Shown piece by piece: positions 46,004-56,538 of a stretch of 64,000 bases of DNA; position 1 is the stretch's first letter, and each line of letters starts with the position of its first letter. The stretch is taken from positions 1,116,001 through 1,180,000 of the forward strand of contig JAGVVL010000017.1 of NCBI GenBank assembly GCA_018287875.1, written 5' to 3'. The stretch is from Nigrospora sphaerica (lineage: Eukaryota; Ascomycota; Sordariomycetes; Amphisphaeriales; Apiosporaceae). Both the position numbers and the translations under genes were made by a program. The notes beneath the pieces are model-generated. The model was not told the origin of the DNA. It saw nothing but the letters and a program-made list of their open reading frames with translations, and searched no databases.

Positions 46004-46913
46004 GTCGCTGAAAGCTGAGTGTACCACAAGTCCAAGAATGGGTAGGTCTTCAACGCCTACAATGCGGGCATGGGAGCTTCGTTCCAAAGCCCGTGCATCA
46101 GACGAGGCCGAGGGCCACGGGGTGTTGTGGGAGCTGACAATTTTCGACGCTGGTGGTGGTGATACATACAAGTACCTTATTTATTTCAATGCGACTTGAG
46201 CGCGTCGCAGGTCGCGTCGAATGTGCCCGGACGAGGTAGGTAGGTATTACATACCTAGCTCGGGTGGTTAGCTCCGCAAGAGGGACGAGTGGGAGTTAGC
46301 ACCTATGCGCCCGGTTTTCCGTCCGTCCTTATGGGGAGCCCTGAGTGCTTGGGTACGGAGGTACACGGTAATAGTAGGCACGCGTTTTAGTCGTATTTAA
46401 GTACGTCTTTACTTATGTAATCCACAGGACTGAGCTCTTGGTCTTGGTCTTGGCGTCAGCGCTCCCTCGCTCCCTCGCTCCCTCGCTCCCCGCCCCTCCG
46501 CCGGTTCCAGTCGCTGGCGGAGCGGAAGCGGGGACAGGCTCAAGGGAGCGGGCCAGAGTCACGGTTGGGATGAAAAGGTACTTCTAGCTGGAGGCTTGCA
46601 AGGCCGAGGTACCGACCGGCGAGAGCAAATCCAATGGGCGCTCGGGCCCACTCGGCTCGCTCTCGCCTTTTCGTGCTTGCCCTTTTGGTGGCATGACGTT
46701 TCCCAGAATGGCGCCGAACCCAGCAAGTTTTCGCGCATTTGGCCCCCCATCCAGCCTTCTTTCCGTCCGTAAACGATAGCCCATTGCAAACCACCGCCAA
46801 CACTCCCGGCTGCCGACGCCCAACCACGCACTCGCGAGGACAAGTTTATCGCCGTATATCCACTTGAGTGAGGCCTCGACAGCTGGCGGTGCTACTTCGC
46901 CCATCCTCCCACC
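46004..46913. other. Divergent promoter region of the kinetochore-like and OXLD1-like genes
   Basis: Contains an 8-bp tandem repeat of gctccctc (about 46459-46488, roughly four units) and a gaggtaggtaggtatt/atacctagctc near-palindrome around 46233-46262. No gene is supported. Confidence 0.5.
46459..46488. repeat. Octamer tandem repeat (gctccctc)~4
   Basis: Perfect head-to-tail octamers in the shared promoter region of two divergent genes. Confidence 0.85.
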
Positions 46914-47774
46914 ATGGCCCCGACACTCGTGCGATCGGTACTCAGTCGCGTCGCAACCATGCCGCGCCGGTCCATCTCCTCGTTCAACAAGACGCCCCCG
47001 CCCGCCAACCAGGGCCCTCACAGCGGTGCCCAACAGGCGATGCCCCTGGGCGCCTACTACGAGGCCATCATCACGAAGCCCCAGCCCATCCCCGCCAAGA
47101 AGCCCGAGGCGCCGCCTACGACCTCAGCCAAGTCGCCTAGCACCTCGGAAAAGTCCACTACAGCCTCGGCACGTAAGAACTGCCCGCACCAGCCCATACC
47201 GTATCGCTAATATCGGGGTACAGGGGAGCCAGGAGAAGCAACAGTAGACACCACGCCGACGCCGGCGCCCTCGGCCTCCGCCGAGCCCGCAACAGCCCAG
47301 GAAAAAGCGCGCATCGTATTTGGTGCCAGTTTGGCGGGCCCCGTCGATCGCGCCGAGCGGCTTCAGGCTCTCAAGGAACGTAGCACCCTCATCGCCGGTG
47401 TCAGGGTGCCTCCACAGCCAGAGGAGCCTGATAACTGCTGCATGAGCGGTTGTGTGAACTGTGTCTGGGATCGGTATCGTGAGGACATGGAAGAATATGT
47501 TGCTGCCACCAAGCGAGCCGAGGCCCGACTGAGGAGCCAAACGCCCCCTGCCGAGGGGCTCGACGGGGCGAAGGCACAAGGCGTCCCGCAGCGTGGCAAC
47601 GAGGCCGTCAGCATGGATGATGACGGAGGTGGCAGCGAGACAAACTGGCTGGCGGAAAGTATAGATCAGCAAACGACTTCCAAGGAGTCGTGGGACCAGC
47701 TCTATAAAAACGTACCTGTTGGGGTCCGAGAGTTCATGCGCACAGAAAAGAAGTTGAAAGAAAAGAGCACATAA
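46914..47774 (+). CDS. Mitochondrial oxidoreductase-like domain protein (OXLD1-like)
   Basis: Two exons, 46914-47172 and 47224-47774 (51-nt intron), 269 residues. The N-terminus MAPTLVRSVLSRVATMPRRSISSFNK is basic, Arg/Ser-rich and free of acidic residues, a typical mitochondrial presequence. The oxidoreductase-like domain is unmistakable: PPQPEEPDNCCMSGCVNCVWDRYREDMEEY near residues 148-178, with the CC..C..C cysteine cluster. The molecular function of the family is not established; human OXLD1 is mitochondrial. The rest is low-complexity apart from a charged C-terminus ending in RTEKKLKEKST. Confidence 0.9.
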
Positions 47775-48166
47775 ACAGCTACAAGCCAACGGAATATAGA
47801 TGGCCCTGGTGGAAGGGGTTGAGATGCGCGCGTTGCCCGGGGAGTTCATGTAAGGGTGCTTGCTTGTTGGCGGACTGGGCAGCCCTCCCCAGCTCGAGGG
47901 GAGCTTCAGCTTTCGAGCGCTGCCGAAAGCAACCAGCGGTGCGTGTTTCTCGCCGGGTTGCGGGCCGTCAACTCGCGTCGGTTGCGTTCGCCAGCTGCTT
48001 GTCCATCTTCACGTCATTGTAGCTTCATCGGCGCCGCCCATTTCGTCTGCTCCCCTCTTGCCAGCCGGGCTGCTGCCATGCAAGGGCGGGGGGGAGCCGG
48101 GCTCGAGGAGTCGCCGCTCACGGCACGGGTGATTCGCATCATGGCTTTACCCTACCACTATCAGGC
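47775..48166. other. Spacer between convergent genes
   Basis: 3' flanks only; nothing recognised. Confidence 0.55.
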
Positions 48167-50045
48167 TTACTTGGATGGAACCCCGGTCTTCCATTTTCGG
48201 GTACAGGCACAGCGCAAGAACACAGCAACGACTCCAGACGCAGCTATGGCGAGCGCAGAGTTCAGCCAGTTCGCCGCTCGCAACCCGAGGAGGGACGAGT
48301 GGTCCCCTTCCTGTATTCTTCCCACATCCGCCACCGAAACCCCCCCTTGCCTCGCCATCACGGCCGTCTGTGTCGCTGTGGCTATAGCCAGACCCACCAC
48401 CCGGCCCAACTGCATTGCCGTCTGGAGCAGCGCGCCGCCCATTGCCTGGTCCTCCTGCGGCATGGCATGAGACACGATCAGGGACACGCACGGTATGGCC
48501 GTATCCCCACCGGCCGTCGCGAGTACCATGGCCTCGAGGCCGTAGGCGAAGTATGACGTGGTGGGGGGTATGGGGAGGGCGAACAGCAGCGACGACGTTG
48601 CGATGGCTACGGAGCCGCCGAGGAGGATGGTGTCGGGCGCGAAGTAACTCAGCAATATTGGAGTCGAGCAGGCCATCAGTACGCCGGTGACGCCAGTGGG
48701 TATGAAGCGCATTGTGGTCTGCAGGGCGGAAAGGCCCTGGTACTCTTGATAGAAGTAGGTGGCGAACACCAGGTAGCTGTTGAAGGACGCGAAGAGGAGG
48801 CAGAGCACCAGAATGGAGATGCTGAACCGGACGTTGCGAAAGATGGAGATCTTGACCAGCGGCGCCTTGCCATCATGGGCTCCACGCTCGAGACGGCGCT
48901 GCCAGAGGACGAAGGCGGCGATGAGCAGGGCCGAGACGACCAACAGGAGCGGGACCCACGGCCGGGACCAACCCACGACATTGCCCTCTGTCAGCGCCAG
49001 GAGCAGGGATAGGAAGCCGGCCGTGATGAGGAGGGCCCCTACCCAATCCACCGTGGCCGCATTGCCGCCGGCGGGAGGCGTACGCGGGATGACTATGATA
49101 CCCGCCATCGTGACGGCGGCGGCAAGAATGGCAATGACGGCAAACATCCATTTCCACGAGGTCCCGCTGGCGAGGAAGCCAGACACCAGGTTCCCGCAAA
49201 CACTGCCGAGTGGCGTCCCGGCGGCTGTCGAGGCCATGACGCGGCCGTCAGTACTTGTACGCGCGACGCCACACGAAGAGCAGAACAATGGAAGAATGCC
49301 AAACTCACAATAGAAGCTTATGGCGTACGTTCTGGCTTTGCCGGTAGGGAAGGTCGCGCCGATGATGCCCATGGCCGTCGGGACGTTGGCAGCGGCCCCC
49401 TGCGTGCGTGCGCGCGCGTGGCGGCGTCAGTCCACAGGCAGCCTCGGTCGGACTGTGTACGTGCCACGCAAGATGAGAGAAGCTGCTGCGAGGCCACGAT
49501 GGAAGGGGCCACTTACTAGTCCCTGGAGGCCACGGAACAGGTCAAAGGCTATCTCGTTGGGCACGAAGGGGTTGGCCGCTGTCGTGGCCATCACCCAGGC
49601 GGTGCCTAGGATGAAGACCTTGCGCCGGCCGTAGAGGTCGGCGAGGCGGCCCCATAGCAGAAGACAACACCCAAAGGCGAGCATATAAGCCGATACGACC
49701 CACTGCTCCCGGCCGGGCGGTATAGACAGGTCCCTGGCGATGGTAGGGAGGATGATGACGGCGCCTTGGACGGCGAAGGTCTACAGCGGGTCAGCGTCAG
49801 GACACAACATGGCCACACGACACACACATTCAGAAAGTTGGCACCCGTCAAGGTCGCTACCAGGGCTATGGAGCGTGCCTTCGTCGTCGGCGCCTGCCGC
49901 TCTGTGGTGGCCGCCTGTCCACGCGCCCTTGGTCAGCGGCATGGCACTCGTTTGTTGGGACTTGTCGCCGGTGGGAGGGGGGCCAACTTGCCTGGACCGG
50001 GAGCTGTTCCTCGCCCTGGCGAACGTCGTGTACTACTTTCGCCAT
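48167..50045 (-). CDS. MFS efflux transporter, DHA2 (14-span drug:H+ antiporter) type
   Basis: Minus strand, five exons: 50045-49992, 49914-49828, 49780-49517, 49399-49309 and 49224-48167, 517 residues. The first intron uses a GC-AG donor (CAG|GCAAGT) and is needed to keep the frame. Spans begin at ALVATLTGANFLN and continue with QGAVIILPTIARD, QWVVSAYMLAFGCCLLLWGRLADLYGRRKVF (motif A), the DHA2-typical MGIIGATFPTGKARTYAISF and SAGTPLGSVCGNLVSGFLA (motif C region). Predicted spans total about 14, as in pumps for fungal toxins and drugs at the plasma membrane. It diverges from the P450 gene with 754 bp between start codons, suggesting co-regulation in a small metabolic or detoxification module. 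The substrate is unknown. Confidence 0.88.
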
Positions 50046-50799
50046 AGTGGGTGGTCAGCAACAGTTCCCCGTCGGGGCGGCTTGGTCCATCTCTTATGAC
50101 CAGCAAGTCTCGCTAGGGGGCAGCGCGCGATGGGAGCGCCGGACGGGCCGGTGGGGAAGCGGCCGCCAATGGCGCCATAGGGTGCAGGATGGCAAATCAA
50201 GATGCAGAAGGGCAAAGCCGGGCGAAGGGGGGCAAAACTGGATGCAGGAGGGCAAAGGCGGATGAGGGAGGGAGCAAGGCTGCAAGGGCGGAAGCCTGTT
50301 TGCCTGCCCGCATTTGCGTCTGCTCGGGTTGAAGTCCGGGTCGGCACGTACGCCACCTCCGCTCCCTCTCAAACCCTGAGCACCGCAAACCCCTGTCGTT
50401 CTCGCTGTGTCCAATGACACCCGCAGCCGGGGTTTGCGATGCTGGGAATTTTGGGTTTCCCCGGACGCGGTCATCCCGAGAATTCTTCCCCTTTTCGTTG
50501 AGGAGCAGGCGGCCTGCGATGACGAAGCTTCCAGGCCTGTCATGCTGCGAACTCTACGCTCTCCGGAGAATCGTTTTCTCGCCCTTGCATGGGCTCCCGC
50601 GGGGAGAGGAGCCATAGTGCCCTACATGTATCCGTCCAACCCGGAGCCAGGCCAGCCCATCTCTTCTGCTCGGCTAACTTGTCTTTCCAAAGGCTCCTGG
50701 TCCATAGCCCGAGCTTGCCCACCCGCCTTGGTACTTGGAGTCTCGTTGAACCGCTCTATCCATCATCCCCCGTCCGAGGTATTGCGAGCGCTCCGTCTC
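50046..50799. promoter_or_regulatory. Bidirectional promoter between transporter and P450
   Basis: Sits between two divergently transcribed genes. It contains a purine-rich degenerate tandem array at about 50186-50272. The P450 frame is open through part of this region, but no initiator context earlier than 50800 is convincing. Confidence 0.55.
50186..50272 (+). repeat. Degenerate ~20-bp purine-rich tandem array
   Basis: Four to five imperfect units built around gatgcaggagggcaaa (variants gatgcagaagggcaaa, gcgaaggggggcaaaa, gatgagggagggagcaa). Confidence 0.7.
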
Positions 50800-52596
50800 A
50801 TGGCATCATCGGCCGAGATGACGCTGCCAAGGCAGCCAGAGACAGAACCCAACGGCAGCGTCTGGGTCGGGATTCCCGCCCTGCTTTTGCTGCTCTTGGC
50901 CATTCCAACCCTTCTCAGCGTCGTCTGGGCTAAATGGAGGGCGCCCTACATGACGCCGCTAGCCTCGCTTCGTGGTCCCGAGACGGTACATTGGTTTTTC
51001 GGCTTCCTGACACCCCGTGAGGCACAGTCGTTCCAAATGTCCCCAAAGCTCCTGGACCACTGCCGGAGCTATGGTGGAGTGTGGTCCGCCACTTTCACCA
51101 ACCGCAAGCCGACCCTCGTCCTGGGCGACCTGACGGGCATCCACTACGTGCTTAACGAGTCCACCAAGTACGTTCGGGCGCCGGCACAGATGCGCGTCAC
51201 TCGGCTCGTGTTCGGGGACGGCCTCGTTGCCGTGGACGGCGCGCAGCACAGGAAGCAGAGGAAGGTGCTCGGTCCAGCCTTCACCACCGCCGCCGTGGAC
51301 GGCATGATGCCCATCTTCTACGACATGGCCCAGAGGCTGGTAGAGCGCTGGCGGCAACAGCTGCCGGAATCGGGCGTCCTGGACATTAATGCCTACGGTG
51401 AATCCGAGAAGCTCTTTCTTGACATCATCGGCCTCGCGGGATTTGGCTACGACTTCAAGTCGCTCCTGGGTCAGCGGTCTGAACTGGAGGCAGCCTTTGT
51501 CAACGTGACGGAAAGCGCGGCTACCGGCTCGCTGTATGCCCAACTGCGATCCCAGTTTGCCATCGTGGGCGCCATGGGCCGGTATCTGAGCAGGGAGCAG
51601 CGCCAACTTGACAGACATAAGGCGCAGATCCGCGTGCTCTGTCGTCGGCTAGTCCAAGACGCCAGGGCGCGGATGACCGGGGCGGCCAGCTACGGCGGTG
51701 CCGAGAAGGGTCAGCAGGGACGCAACGACATCATGTCGCTTCTTATGCGCTCGAATCTCGAGATCTCAGGAAAGGAGGCCATGGACGAGGAAGAGGTGCT
51801 CTCGGTCATCCCGACGTTGCTCTCGGGGGGCTACGACAACAACGCCTCGGCCAACGCCTTCGCCTTGTACGGCCTCGCCCGGCACCCACGGGCGCAGCTC
51901 CGCCTCCGCCAGGAACTGATTCATCCGCCCCCCGGCTGTACAGACTGGCAGCGGGACCCCAAGCAGCTGGACCGTCTGCCCTATCTTGACGCCGTGTGTC
52001 GCGAAACGCTGCGGCTGTACACGTCGGCGCACTCGATCCCGCGCGCCTGCAACGTGAACGATGTCATCCCGCTTGGCGCGCCGGTCCAGCTACGCGACGG
52101 TACCTGGACCGACCGAATCGCGGCCAAGAAGGGCGACGATATTGTGATACCGCAGAAGTGGATGAACATTGACCCGAAACTCTGGGGCCCCGACGCCGAC
52201 ATTTTCAAACCCGAGCGCTGGATTCAGGACCCGCAACACCCTCATTACGACGGCGGCCTGGCCGCGCCCATTGCGACTATGAAGCACTCGGGCTGGAGTC
52301 ATCTGATGACCTTCTCGATTGGGTAGTTGCAAGATCCCACGCCCCCCTCTCTACCTATTCGTCTTCTGAGCCTCGATAAACTGACGAGACGTGATTGTAG
52401 GCCGAGAAATTGCATTGGGTACCGGATGGCAGTGGCACAGTTCAAGGCCTGCCTTGCAGTTCAGCTCCTCCACTTCGAGATACTGCCACATCCCGCTATG
52501 AACGACGTCTACACCGAGGTTCAGATCGTCGGCAGGCCACGAGTCAAGGGCGTGGACGGATTCTGCATGCCTTGCTCTATTCGGGTTGTTACATGA
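50800..52596 (+). CDS. Cytochrome P450 monooxygenase, microsomal type
   Basis: Two exons, 50800-52322 and 52401-52596, 572 residues; the intron splits the haem-binding motif, which becomes FSIGPRNCIG with the thiolate ligand Cys512. An N-terminal membrane anchor (VWVGIPALLLLLLAIPTLLSVVW) points to the endoplasmic reticulum. ExxR is at Glu402-Arg405 (ETLRLY) and the PERF-like motif is FKPERW. The I-helix reads LLSGGYDNNASANAF, so the usual acid-Thr pair is replaced by Asp346-Asn347-Asn348. Substrate and CYP family cannot be given by eye. The gene diverges from an efflux transporter, and a gene fragment and a second transporter pseudogene lie downstream. ATG 50800 is preferred; a second in-frame ATG follows at 50818. 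Confidence 0.93.
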
Positions 52597-52699
52597 CATT
52601 GTCCTGGGCGAATATCTTCTCTCGGCCCTCGCCGAGTGGCCAGGGGCGGTTTCGACCCGTCATTATTGGAGTACGGGCCCCCTTGGCCCGATAGCGAGA

Positions 52700-53220
52700 T
52701 GGGTAACTAGCGGTGCGTATCGGTGGAAATAAAGAGTAGTAACTGGGCTGAGTCATCCCCAGCAAGGTTGTATAGGCGTCGACGGCGCCCCATATTCTGA
52801 ACAATCCTGGAAGCACTAGTAAAGTTCAGTTCCCCTATGGCCTCTTCCCATAGACGGCCCCCCAGCTTGCGACCCCTTCGTGACGATTCCACACCCCTCC
52901 ATATCCGACTGGGCGCCGGTACCGGTGAATATAGCGTTCTAATCTGCGAAGGAGTCTACCACGACATGGGCGCCGCCTTCGGGCCCTCCCACTGTATTGC
53001 GAATATAAGGGAGGCGAGTCAGGAGCGAGATGACCTTATCGGATTTCCCAAAACGGGCAAGGGCCTCGGGATGGGCCTTAATAATGGAAGGCCAGCCGCC
53101 CTCAGGCGGATAGATGACTTCGGACTTTTCAAGGTACACCTTGGTCAGAAACTGGTAGTAGTCGCCGACGGCAGCGAGGCATGCCGCTTCAGAGTAGGAG
53201 ACGTCCTTAAGTTCGGGCAT
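52700..53220 (-). pseudogene. Truncated conserved fungal gene (FADW-type hypothetical family)
   Basis: The minus strand opens with MPELKDVSYSEAACLAAVGD, continues YYQFLTKVYL and PPEGGWPSIIKAHPEALA, then reaches DSFAD followed by TAG at 52941-52939 after 93 codons. From memory, relatives of this uncharacterised ascomycete family have W after FAD, so TGG probably became TAG. Further down, another frame still encodes GGRLWEEAIGELNFTSASRI, but the middle of the protein is missing. A dead remnant with one stop, at least one frameshift and a deletion is the simplest reading. Function unknown. Confidence 0.6.
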
Positions 53221-53892
53221 ACTTAATGAATACGGCCTAGGGGAGGTGGGAATAAGTGGTTGAATCGTAGGTAAAGGTGCAGGAGATTGGGAGCGCCCCG
53301 AGGTTGCTGCAGGCAGTTTATCCTCACAGTAGGTCGTTACGGTTCGGATTTATTTACTATTTAGGCTCCTCCACTGAGTATGTATTCACCCTCGCTGGTA
53401 TAAAAGTTGCTTAGCGCGAAGACTCTCTTCTGAATCTTTAGGTATGGTGAGGTGAATCAAGCGTTAGAGGGCAGTACTTACTAGCGGCTCCCTTTCTTTA
53501 GGCACGCACTATGTAGTAGCCCGAGGTCGTACCATCACATTTTTCTAGGAGCATGGGGCCGGCTTAGTGTCATGGCACGCAGTTAAATAGGTGTAAGGGA
53601 GGCGTGCGCTGGGGTGGCATCCCTTAGTAGTTCTTACGAGGGCAAAATGACACATAACATTCCGCATCACATTAGCATTCGATCTCCACATATGTCCATA
53701 CTACAGCAGTAAGAGGTGCGACCATGGCAGAAGGTTTAGTGACTTCAAACCGTTATTATCAGACTAGCCGCATCGCGCCCTAAGTGATATCTGTTTTTCC
53801 CTTCCACCCTTGTGGTAATCGAGTATTGCACCCCTCAACATAGTTGACAGATAATAAGACGCATGGTCAAATTCTCACCATTCTTGAATCCT
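53221..53892. other. AT-richer spacer without genes
   Basis: Base composition falls towards AT compared with the rest of the window, with many TA dinucleotides, as expected for old RIP-affected DNA. No gene found. Confidence 0.45.
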
Positions 53893-54521
53893 TTAACCTT
53901 CCTTCTTCTCCGGCGCAATACCTTGCGTCTTGATCTTGAGAAAAGGCACAAGAAGCAAGCTGACAAAGCTTGCTGCCGTGGCAAACCAGAATAGCGCGGC
54001 ATATGGCTCAAAGGGGTCATTGGCGTAGTATCCAGTGGTAGCCGGATGGTCTGAAACACTCGCAAAGATAGCCGCACATACACCCAAGCCAACGGCCGTG
54101 GCCAGCTTGATGGCTGTCTGGAAGATAGAGCTGGCCGTAGACTGCTGCGACCTCGACAGAGAGGATGCGACGTACATCTCATAGTGTGATAACTAGTTAG
54201 ATAAGACAAGGCGTAGCGAAGAGAAGCATGCTCACATTGACCACGTTGAACTCAAAGTCGGTCCCGACAGCCACGATAATGAAAGCGGGGAACGTGAAGG
54301 ACCAGTATGACGCGTCTGAACGCTGCACTGCAGCCAGGAGAAAGGCAAGAGTAAATGCAGCGGCGCCTATACCCATTAATAGCTCGTTGGAAACCCTGTG
54401 GAGCAGCTTTCCAGCAAGAAACTAAAAGGCCGTGTTGTTATTGTTTGTCTAACTGACCCGAGCAATATAGATAGGTGGACTTACATTGACAACTATGCCT
54501 GCTACCGCCGTGGGTAGTAGG

Positions 54522-54537
54522 CATACAGCTGTTATTA
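54522..54537. repeat. Target-site duplication of the minus-strand LINE, 3' side
   Basis: catacagctgttatta, identical to 57664-57679. The last six bases could also belong to the TTA tail, so 10-16 bp are certain. Confidence 0.85.
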
Positions 54538-54730
54538 TTTATTATTATTATTATTATTCTTACACCTAGCGACCTATCAAGGCCATGAGGACCCCCTACG
54601 CATCTTAGCCTAGGAAAACCGTTCCGGGCTAACGTCCGGCCGGGTGAAAAACCTAGGTTCCGCTGCGTCGCACCGCACTTGTCTACTCTCTAGCCTGCCA
54701 TACCGAGATCGGGCTCAGCGTGCCCGCTTC

Positions 54731-56538
54731 CTAGCTGATAAGCTGATTCGCAAGCTGGAACATGCCTAGCCTTCCCGAGCGGAGTAGCCATCTTGCGATA
54801 ATCCCAGCTTTTCCTGGCGTGTCTAGCATCCTGTCTGTGTCGATCGGCTCTCCTAGAGCTTGGACGAGATGCTCTCGTCTTTCTCTCTCCCTTGGGCAGA
54901 AAACGAGGATATGTCGGACGGTCTCCTGCCCTGACCGCAGACGCACCATGGGCTGTCGAAGCCTGGAACCTTGCGCTTGAAAAGGAAGTCTCGCAGCCCA
55001 ATCTTGCCAGTCCTCGCTTGGACGAGGATGGAGCTCTCTGCCTTATGGAGTCCCCTATGGAGCTTAAGGACGTGCTTGTCTGGCGGCATCTTAGTTGCTG
55101 CCGGGGCTCGTGCTATTCGATTTTGCTGCGTTTGTTGCCATCTCTGAAGCCAGTCTCTCTCCTTAGCCTTATGTGCTGAGTCTCCAGCTAACCATTCGTC
55201 TAGCCACCTCTTACGATTAGGAGCGTCGGGGCCTTTCGGTCTACGCCGGCGAGTCGGTCTTGTTAGGATCCATCTAGCTGCGCTATCACATCTCGCTTGG
55301 ATAAGTGATGCGATACGCGGCTGTTGGAGCCTCTCTTCCGATGCCGCCACCCTTCTGTTGAGCCACGTGTCTAAGGGGGACACGTAGGCTTCCGTTTCTA
55401 GCACTGCGGCAGCCGTGGCTTTGAAAGCTCCTGTGACCTTTCGGAGGCACTCTGTTTGGACGTCGTTGAGTGCCTTGGCTCTGTTTTTCGAGATCTGGCG
55501 GTGCCACTCTGAAGCTCCATAACCTATCGCAGACCGTACGACCGCTGTATAGACTTGGCGGGCTCGCTGGAGAGACGCGCCCCATGTCGAGCCGGCTATC
55601 CGGTCTAGGGCATAGACTTGCGTCGCCATCTTCTTCGATATCGACTGGATATGGACGTCCCAGAGGAGACGTCTATCCACCTGGATGCCAAGGACGCGGC
55701 AGGAGTCTTCTGGTTCGATTTCGTGACCTTCTAAGGCTATCTTTGTGTCCGGACCTTTCCGTCTTCGAGAGAAGTGGACTAGGTGATATTTCTGGACTGC
55801 AAAGGTCATGCCGTGGCTGACTGCCTATTCTTTGCAGACCCTATGAGCAGCTTCTAGCCGCTCGCAGGTCTGCTCTGGGTTTAAGCCGAAGCCCACGAGG
55901 TTTGTGTCGTCTGCGAAGGCTATAGTAGCTATCCCTGGTACAGCGCGGAGGGCCTTGTAGAGACCGGCTGTATAAAGGCAGAAGAGGATAGGCGATAGGG
56001 TGAGCCCTGCGGGACGCCTGCTGGGACTGGGATCTCGTCCGATTCCTGGCCATCGAAGAACAGCGTAGTGGACCGGTTAGATAAGAAGCTTCGGATCCAG
56101 CTAATAGTCCATATAGGGACCCTCAGCGCTCGCAGGTTAGCGAGGAGCCTTCCATGGTCGACGGAGTCGAAAGCGCCTGAGATATCCAGCGATAGAAGGG
56201 TTGCTGCACCTCCATGTTTCCAGGCTGTGCGGACTAGGTCCGTTAGCAACCGTAAGGCTGTTTCCGTGGAGCGGCCTTTCCGGTTGCCCATCTGTTCGTC
56301 CGGGAGCAGCCCGTTTTCCTCCGCAAAGCTGGCTAGCCGTTGCGCCAGCAGGCTCTCGATCACCTTCCCCATGGTGTTAAGTAGCGCGATAGGTCTCCAT
56401 CCGCCGGCTTGGTGGTACTCGTTTGGCTGCTTTCCTGGTTTCCGGAGGATAACGGTCACTGCTTTGCGGAACGCTGTTGGATAGTATCCTATACGCCAGC
56501 ATGCTTCCGCTAGGGAGGCTAAGGCCTGGAAGAGGGCC
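54731..56538 (-). pseudogene. LINE ORF2 C-terminal part: reverse transcriptase and cysteine-rich tail (minus copy)
   Basis: Carries AVTVILRKPGKQPNEYHQAGGW-type RT motif 1 onward, GNRKGRSTETALRLLTDLVR, SLDISGAFDSVDHGRLL and VPAGVPQGSPYRL, then after a one-base deletion (CACCCTATCG where the other copy has CACCCTTATCG, near 56003) the rest of RT, with TAG for Trp just before HGMTFAVQKYHLVHFSRRRKG. The C-terminal cysteine motif WCVCGQGR is followed by a second one-base deletion. Codons that are stops in the other copy are intact here (DVQTECLRK, RWLDEWLAGD, RDWLQRWQQTQQ). Confidence 0.85.
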
